A stretch of 64,000 nt of DNA from Mesostigma viride (taxonomy: Eukaryota; Streptophyta; Mesostigmatophyceae; Mesostigmatales; Mesostigmataceae), in NCBI GenBank assembly GCA_009746045.1, contig RPFO01000667.1, positions 5,922,254 to 5,986,253 of the forward strand, written 5' to 3'. The position numbers and the translations under genes are program-made. Positions 56,371 to 64,000 of this stretch are shown here, piece by piece. The notes below the pieces were generated by a model, which made no database searches, was not told the origin of the DNA, and was given only the letters and a program-made list of their open reading frames with translations. Position 1 is the stretch's first letter; every line of letters starts with the position of its first letter.

Positions 56371-59300
56371 GCGGCGAACCCAACCCTTGGAACGGGCGCA
56401 ACAATGGAATAAATTATGTATTTTGGCTTGTTTTCATAGTCCGTAGGACTTTGGGACTTATTTTTGGGACTCATTTCGGGACTTAATTTGGGAATTGTCC
56501 CTTGGTCAGGACTTTTGTATGGAATGATGATACACATCACCTAAAAACGGCCTTTTTTGTTACATGGGGTCATATCTCCCACACATATAGTCAGATCGGG
56601 GTGCCTTTCTGGACTTAAGGTCCCCCTAGGACCCTGTTCACATCACATAAATTGGGGGGCCAACTGACCTATTTTTAGCATCAAACCGTGACGTGGAAAA
56701 GTGCAAAAAACGATGTTTTCCAGGCATAAGGAGGCATAGCAGCCACACACAAGTAGTAAATGTAGTCCAATTCAGCTGGAAATGGTCATGCTTATTAATT
56801 TATATCCAAATACAAAAACCACCCTTAAGTATGCAATGTAGGACCAAACTATGTGCTATAATTCTGGCATACATGAGCCAAAACACCGTTTTAGTGCATT
56901 ATTTTCAAACTTATGAAGCCCCTGCCAGCACATATGCGGCCCAATCATGCCAGAATTCGTCACATTAATAGCACAATACTTGAATTTACACTAGAACACA
57001 AGTTGGACATATTAGGACCACTGCCGGCCCACTAAAAGTGACGGATGCAAGCAGAAATAGAGCGATTTTTGCAAAAATACTCCATATTCTGCGCCATTGT
57101 CTTGGAAAACTTTGCATTCTTCACTCAATTATCGTCATGGCTGTCATGGGATTCATATACATGCCACTGGGGCTGGATACATTAGCCAACACAGACTAAA
57201 AAAGCGATCATCAAGGGACAAAATCACCATCAATCACAGTAGATGCTGGCATTCGGAACAAGCACCATAGTGCCTACAAGCCTCAAGAAGGGGAGCTTGG
57301 CTGACCAGTCGTGCCTGTCGGCTGACCAGTCTCTTTTCTAAACGGGCCCCGCTCGGCAGCACACACAATCTCCTTTGCAGTACTTGGCCCACTCTGCTGG
57401 GCACCCCTGCTGTGCGTGTCTTATAGCAGCTAATCCAAATATATATCTGCCAGGTGCCTCTCTGCTACATGGAAATACAAAGCGCAATCAAGGACAGCAG
57501 TGGCTTGGGCTGCTATTCAATTGAGCTCAGCACCTAGCTGCTGTACAACATAATTCTGCATCAGTGCCTGTCCTAATTGCGCCCCCCCGCCCCCTTGCCA
57601 TCATCGTCATGCTCATCATAGTCTTTGGAACGTGCACTGAACTCCAACCCTTGGACAGTCCATAGGTCATTAAGAATCTGTGCATGTAATGCTAGCTCTT
57701 CTCAGTTGAACTCATCTACCACCCTCTCATGGTCGTGTCATCTCTCATGTAATCCACCTAGGTTTATCGTGGCCACTGATCTTTCAGCCCCTCCTGACAT
57801 CAAAATCTGGGCAAACACACTGTTGACATCGCCCTTCCGTTTTAGCCTGCATGGCTCCTCATGTTTACCCTTATCTCATCCCTCAACACACCTATAACTG
57901 TCTATTCATCCCCCTTGCATAGGCGGTGCATAACTGCGGCATGATGGGGGATTGCCAAAAATAGGTGTAAAATGCATGATGGCACGGGGAGGCTCACACT
58001 CATCGGTTTACAATCACACTCATGTGCTAACAATGTCCCTCTCTGCTTTTGACACTGCATGCACATGCATTTCCTACCGGCTATATCAAGCCTTTAGTGT
58101 GGTTTGGTGCATCAAGAGAAATGGCAGGTCAGCTGAGTGCATCAGACCACATTTGTGTTAAGTGTACGCTTGCAACGCTGTTTGCCCACCGCATGGAGCT
58201 CCCCTTTCGGACAGTGGCGCAAGTAGCACTTACACCTTACTCCCAGCCGCTCACCCTGCCCATGCTAGCAACAAGAACAAATGCATGGTCCCCATCCCAA
58301 CGTAAGGTGCATCACATGGATGGCCCTGCCATCACCTAGCAGTGTGCCACCCCTCTCCACCTCAACCTACTCTGAAATGCCAGGGCCCCAACAAACCTTT
58401 CAAGACATGGCACTCCTCAAAGAAGGCAACCCCTCAAAGAAGGCGAGGCAGTTTAGGTCTAGGGGGGCTTTGGGTAAGTTAAAAGATGATAGAGTTCACT
58501 AACACAGGCCACGGCAACGACAACCTGCCTCACCCGCTGCATCCATACATCACAAGCCATAAACTGCACAGCCTGGCATGATTGCCTAAGGGTCACGTGA
58601 TCCAAGGTGCCCTTCAGGCTCACCCCAGCACACCGGCCCATCCTCACCACCCCACTGGTCATAGTCATCTACAGTGGCATCAAACTCCTCTAGGACAGAG
58701 TGCAGTAAAGGCAACATAGACGTCCTGACACAATTGAATAAGAACGTGGCTGCTACCTACTGCCCTTAATAAAAAATGTCCATGGCTTGCACAAATACGC
58801 ATTCAATTCTTCAAGCAAGCATGCTAACACCTTCACAGCACATCCCAAGGTTTATATCCATCGAGCTTTGTCAACAAGCATGACTTCCTGATGCAAACTT
58901 AGCTGTCAAGCTAGGAGGAGGAAAGCTAGGTAAAGAGGTGAGATAGACCCCCCCACAGCACCTTCCTGCACCAAAACCATGACAATATCATCCAGAGCTT
59001 GCTAAATACGTACAGCTAACCGGTAGCGGGCGACCTTGCAGTCCAGGTTCAGCGCGAACATCTCGTGTCAGCACCCGGCGGAGATGGCGGACGCGAACCC
59101 ACAATGCTATAAAAGCGAGTCATAAGACTATTTCGGGGAGCGGTGAACGGCTTGGAACACCGAAGGTATGCCGCGACAAAAGCCTGAAGTTTTTCTCGGA
59201 AATACACGCCTGGATGTGGATTAGGGCACCGTTGTCGTGCTTGTGCTTGCGTTGCGAGCAGGCAACCAGTGTTTCTTGCAGTGTCGAGCAGTAACAGATG

Positions 59301-60469
59301 GTGGCGCGAGAGCAATATGTGACTTTTAAATCATGGCTACACAGCTTACACCTCCGCAGGCATGTTGGAACAAGCCCCGCCATGCCGTGAGCCGAAAAAA
59401 AGGAAGAAACGCATCAAGCAAGGACGGTCGTAAACGTCACTGAAAACAGCAAAATCTGACCTGCCGGCAGGTAATGCGACAGCCTGGAAAATGTGATTCG
59501 TTTCTCGAAAAACTGATTAGCGCTCGTGAAAGTAGACTTGAAGCCCATTCGGATTCCACCTTTTGGGAATTGTGAGCTTCCAACAAAAAAGTTTCCCCCA
59601 CAATTAATAAACATGCATTTTCGCTGCCAATTCCAGATCTGGCCGACACAAAAAATCAGCGTCTCAGTTTGCGAATTATTTTGACGCATGAACATACGCG
59701 AATAATATCTACCATGCATCATCGCAAAGCAGGAGAGTTTACGCGTCGTTTGCATCCATCGCAGCGACTTAACATGCATAATTGACTTTTGACTGATATT
59801 CCGGCGGACATAGGGTCGACAGCCATGCGAGGTGGAATTTTTCTGGTCCCGTCGTCCTCAACGCGACGCGTTCGCGCCAAAATTCCCAGGATCTCATGTA
59901 ACCGGACGGACCGATTTTAGGTGATGTGTAGTTTGTGTGATTCGGACCAGTTATTTTGGGCCTAGGTTGATGTATGCGATCTTCTAGGGGCCGGTGCAGT
60001 CGCGCTGCGCTGCGTACTTTATATAGCTGGTTGAGATATTGTACTCATGCGTGGATTCTGTAGCCTGGCGAGGGTCGATGTCGACCCGAGGATCTTGTGT
60101 GGACTGCATGCTTCGTAATTCTCTGGAAGGTCGGCGCTGGCCATGTCGGCGCCACTTGCCAGCTTGGTGGCAGACCTAGGTGAAATTGGTCCGAGGACGA
60201 GAGTCTCGTCCTCTTGGTTTGATGAATGTAAAGTGCGATGAAGCCTACACATTAAACCTGGGGCAACTATCCATTTGTAATTGGTCTTGCTAGCCATTAT
60301 AAGTGTGTATTAATTAGCTTGGCATCAAGTCGCGGTGCCAGATATCTCACGACCCCAGTCGTGAAGCGCAATCTGCATTAGGCCACCTTGATTCTTCCTA
60401 TTACCGGCACAGTTGATCTTTCGCGACGTAGCTCAGGTTTAGGTGTAAATCTGGGTTCGTTACAGCGCC
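56371..60469. other. no gene recognised
   Basis: AT-richer sequence with short frames. Near 56,430-56,520 GGGACTTATTT-like units recur. No RNA gene, domain or element end is supported. Confidence 0.45.
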
Positions 60470-61850
60470 CTAGCTTCTCTCACTGCCGCAAGTGGGCAGG
60501 CCACAGAGCGCTCTCTCCACAGCATGGTGCATGCCGGCCGGGGCGCAACACTGTGGGATGACCCGGTGGGGCCCCGGGACAAAGGGGATGACCCGGTGGG
60601 GCCCCACATTGCCGTAGGAGGCAAACTTGTCGCGCTCAGCCACAGCGGCAGCAGCGCCGGCATCCACACCGGCCGCCCGGAGGATGTGGCGCGGACCCGA
60701 CCGGAGAGCGGCCGAGCCACGGAGACATCCATGAGCAGGTGGCAACCCTGCGTGACTCGTAGTCAAGCACGGTAATGTTGGGGCGGTGGTTGGGTGAGTA
60801 GAGGGCGGCCCCATCCGCGTCCTCGCACTTGATGGTGCATGGAGTGGGGAAAGACCGACCGAACCATCAATGGCACACACCACCCGGAGGAGAGCGGTAT
60901 GGAGATAGAGGAACCAGTTCTGGTTCTGCTGGCCACCCATGCACGCGATGTAGTAGTGCGTTCCAGTAGTACAGAGAGCAAGCCCGCAGCTGCCGCAGGA
61001 CGCAGTCCTGCCATGATGAGAGGTTGCGGGGCAAACAGCTGGTGGCGGAGAGCCATGGCGTACAGGATTTAGGGCCGGCACCAGCGTGAGCAGAGGGCTC
61101 AATGATGGGGACTGGGCGCGCAGGAATGCGGCCCCCACCACGCTCCCCTCAAGGGAAACGGAGTGAAGCCAAGCCTTCCCCTGATCGTTCAAGCTCGATC
61201 GCATGCAGACCCATCCAGTCGGCCGGCACAGTGTAGTATACCCGCGTAGGTCTTTTGTTGTTTTTCATGAACGCAAGCAGGGAAGACACTAGGACTGACG
61301 ACAGTGGACACGCCGGGCGTGCCCCGGGGCATGCGACGGTGGACGGCCTGCCACGGGGCGGACAAGGTCGCAGGCCTGCTGGATCCCGAGGTAAGAAATT
61401 ATCCTGCACAGCCTGCACAAAGGGGAAGGGGGATGCATGGGGTGACCAAGTCGGGAATGGCGCTGACGGCGCTGGGTACCAACCGGCGGATCTCCGCCCA
61501 GGCCTGAGGCAACAGAGCCAAGGAAGGCGGCGGGGGCGATGCGGGTGGCGCGGGTACCAGCCCGCGTACACCCGCCCATGCGGCAGGGGAGGGTGGCCAA
61601 GCGCATGGAGTGGCAGGCTACATAGGGCCGGGGAGTCCTGAGCACCTGTAAGGCGCCCCTGAATGCGCTCGTCGTGGCCTTCCGCGGCAAGCCGCACCAA
61701 GTGGGGGGGAGCGCCACGGAGCCAGTGACTCCACCCGCCGGGTTGGCGCAAAACTGGACAGGAGGAGCCCTTTCGTCTGCCGGGGGTCCTTGTTGAGGCG
61801 CGCCCAAGTCTCGAGGACATGGGTGCGCTGTTCCACGCAGTGCATGAAAA
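60470..61850 (-). pseudogene. decayed LINE ORF2 C-terminal half and 3' start (family B)
   Basis: Minus strand with many frameshifts: THVLETWARLNKDPRQTKGL, MRLATLPCRMGG (compare the RLP.R.GG motif of LINE ORF2 ends), APAAFLGSVASGL, then CGSCGLALCTTGTHYYIACM (a Cys/His cluster), RPDITVLDYE-like, MDVSVARPLS and AERDKFASYGNVGPHRVIPF. The last three are the same nuclease-like triad as at 55,319-55,825. It is followed by the beginning of the family B 3' region (60,550-60,470) but no hairpin or tail. This ties family B 3' ends to an ORF2 with a restriction-like nuclease domain. Confidence 0.75.
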
Positions 61851-62324
61851 ATAGTACGGCGTATAATACGATTCGTACGCGTATTATACGTAATACGTAG
61901 TTTTTCCGTACGAAATATGTGGTTTTCGTACGGTGGTTCTGTACGACCGCGTACAATACGCGTATTTGGCACGTACGACAGGCGTACGAGACAATTTCCC
62001 GCGTTTGGGGGGGCCTGGGAGGACGCGGCTCGGTCTTTGTTTACTCCTAGTATCTATGCGTACAATTGCAAGGTTACCGGGCGACGTGGTTGCTCGGAAT
62101 GCTGCCAAGCTGGCCGGAAAACACAGAGACGAGGGCAATACAGGCTATACCTACTGTACACAGGCCTGTAGGCATTGTTGGTGCTAGCAATTCGACAGAA
62201 CGTCTTTAGCAGCCGTGGGAGACGACATTATTGATGATCGGCTAGATGGCCCCGTTAGTGATGACGGGGATGAGATGTCTGTGCAACAGGAAACTGTTAA
62301 TTTGGACCTTTATATCTAAGGTTA

Positions 62325-62670
62325 TGCTATGTTTAGCCAAGCCATGCCATAATGGGACCCCCATGGATGTTGCATTACGAATTTAGCCATGCTATGCCAT
62401 GCAGAGAGATGCTCTCTGTCGAGAAGCCATGTCCTAGCTCTTGTATAGCCCTGATGATCTTCCTCCCCCGTGCCAGGATCCCCCCCCTAAGGCGGGTTGA
62501 ACCTGAGACAGCATGGTGGTGCGGGTGCCCTGGTGCACCTAGAGCACGGGTAGCTTACATTCCCACCCTTGCATGAAGTAGCCTGGGATGTATTAAAAGC
62601 CATATGCCCCTTCTCAGGGATATGTGCTACATTGACTCCCAACGGAGCGATGTTGATAATTAATTAATTA
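62325..62670 (+). mobile_element. LINE family A-like 3' end with 13-bp target duplication
   Basis: 5'-truncated copy with hairpin CTCC-CAAC-GGAG (62,636-62,647) and a TTAA tail. ATATCTAAGGTTA occurs at 62,312-62,324 and 62,671-62,683. It is nested in the hAT-like remnant, just before its zinc-finger coding part. Confidence 0.9.
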
Positions 62671-63185
62671 ATATCTAAGGTTAAACTTATCAAGGATGGG
62701 CACCCGACAGGGAATTACGCTATGGCATGCCTGACATGCAAGGCGGCCTTCAAGGGCACTGCCACGCGGGCGAAGGCTCGCATCATGGGTGGCCAATATG
62801 CAACCCTCAATGGGGTGAGCAAATGCACGAATCCGCTTCCGGACCGTTTCGTGTCAGGCTGCTACAGGAGGAGGAGGAGAACTTAGAAGGCCAAGAAGCG
62901 GCGACGGCAGGATGCAGAGTCACCGATTAGAGATGGCCGCCGAGCTAGGTCCGGAACCTGCGTAGGCAAGGTCGATGGTGAATGAGGAGCCATAGATTGA
63001 GGAGAGTGATGCACGAACGTGGAAATCTGCCCGCGCTAGCACTAGCAACGCCGGAGCTGGGTCCAGCGCATCGCAGAGCAAGGGGCGTTTCGATAATGGA
63101 ACTCAGCCTGCCGCGGTCGTGACGACCAAGCAGCAGCTTGATGAGGAGCATGTGACATCACTGACATGCGTGTCGTATCATTGGC

Positions 63186-63206
63186 CACTAATTAATTAAT
63201 GATTTA
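63186..63206. repeat. TTAA tail remnant
   Basis: A short TTAA tract inside the hAT-like remnant, without a recognisable LINE body. Confidence 0.5.
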
Positions 63207-63668
63207 ATTTACGGAACAGCGTTGTTGTGTCATTGGCCATGGATGGATTCATGTGCAGTTTTTCAAATGGGATGACAATCAAACCCAGCAACCATCCTAA
63301 TATGTTTTTGATACTAGTGCTCAGCATCAGTTGATATTTGTGTTGTAAGGGCCATCATACCATGTTTACCTTTCACCTTTGATTGAACATTAGGGTAAAT
63401 GAATGTTTATTCAGCAAGCATGATGATGACGGTGGCTTATATTCAGTTGATGCCGGCCACGCCGTGTTGGAATAGATACATGTGGAAACACATCTATTTT
63501 GTCATGTTTGAAGTGGTACATGCTCAGATATTCTTAAACCTCCAAAAAACACAGAAAAACAAGCCATTTAGCATTGTACCGTACTAAAGCGTATTATACA
63601 CCGTACTAGCGTATTATACATAGACAAGTATGTACCCCGGGACCGTATTTTACCGTACTACGTACTAT

Positions 63669-64000
63669 TTAACTCTGGTTCCACGGTGGCCCGGAGCTTC
63701 TCTTCGACGTAGTCACGTGCGGTCATGCATGACCCTGCCTGGGCGTCCCTGTGGGTGCTGCCAGTGACCCACAGGGACGCCCAGGCACGAGAAACCACGC
63801 GCCCGCGCCAATGCCCCCGGGATAGCTGCGGGGAAGCCAGAGCAGTCCCCCTGGGGCGAAAAGACTGCACACTTGGGGAGGGTGAGTCGGAGGTTGATGG
63901 CCGCCATGGCCACTTCAAGGGCAGCCAGGGCAGCAACCACAGCGTCGGCCGGGCCAAGGGCATGCATGGATATCGTCCATATAGGCGAGGAGCACGACAT
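63669..64000 (-). pseudogene. LINE ORF2 reverse transcriptase fragment (YMDD)
   Basis: Minus strand: VVLLAYMDDIHA with YMDD at 63,972-63,983, then, after a one-base shift, LGPADAVVAALAALEVAMAA, INLRLTLPKCAVFSPQGD and ARGFSCLGVPVG. These are the palm and following motifs of LINE reverse transcriptases. The frame is broken and the gene runs off the window. Confidence 0.8.

Larger units (their letters stand above)
61851..63668 (+). mobile_element. hAT-like DNA transposon remnant inside a LINE
   Basis: Both ends carry ATAGTACGG-type inverted termini: ATAGTACGGCGTATAATACG at left; at right, in reverse, ATAGTACGTAGTACGG. Inside each are several CGTATTATAC/CGTAC subterminal repeats. The plus strand from about 62,677 encodes NYAMACLTCKAAFKG, then GVSKCTNPLPDRF, like a BED zinc finger of hAT transposases: the two leading Cys (62,728 and 62,737) and a later Cys are present, the usual His is not obvious. 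No target duplication was found. It separates the RT (63,669-64,000) and C-terminal (60,470-61,850) parts of a LINE. Confidence 0.55.

Overview
This is nuclear DNA of an intron-rich, repeat-laden eukaryote. I infer a photosynthetic and probably flagellated protist, most likely a green-lineage microalga. The grounds are a plant-like RPT5 C-terminus ([11 protein letters not shown]), a kinesin-14 carrying a CEP164-like WW module, a tRNA fragment that looks like plastid trnS-GGA, and LINEs with microsatellite tails. The species cannot be named from sequence alone.

Layout. 1-3,832: a 40-bp satellite with higher-order structure, then CA-rich DNA. 3,930-6,740: a truncated tRNA-Ser-like sequence, a short telomere-like array, a 153-bp duplication and recurring CCAACGGCCGTTGG palindromes, but no gene. 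6,740-6,960: a LINE fragment. 9,192-16,057 (minus): a seven-exon F-box protein gene. 18,146-20,678 (plus): a two-exon 26S proteasome ATPase RPT5 gene. 21,530-31,716: a dense pile of nested retroelements, comprising ORF1-only LINE copies, RTE-like LINE fragments, an unusual YIDD reverse transcriptase and an unclassified repeat. 33,116-53,147 (plus): an 18-exon gene for a kinesin-14 of about 1,368 residues, with an N-terminal WW module, coiled coils, a motor domain and a C-terminal coiled coil. 54,999-64,000: a foldback repeat, decayed LINE ORF2 pieces with an endonuclease-like C-terminal domain, and a hAT-like element nested inside one LINE that itself holds another LINE.

The host genes were rebuilt by joining coding blocks across GT-AG introns with matching phase. 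In the kinesin every junction keeps phase. In the F-box gene one internal shift of a base remains, in a G-rich stretch.

Three observations stand out. (1) All three genes carry decaying tandem copies of their own exon edges, splice site or stop codon included, in the adjoining intron or 3' flank. (2) A LINE family has copies that pass straight from an ORF1 to the 3' end with no ORF2. Its insertions show 13-bp target duplications and share a 3' hairpin with a covarying stem and a CA(A/G/C)C loop just before a (TTAA)n tail. (3) The kinesin joins a CEP164-type WW module to a kinesin-14 motor, a combination I do not recognise from known kinesins.
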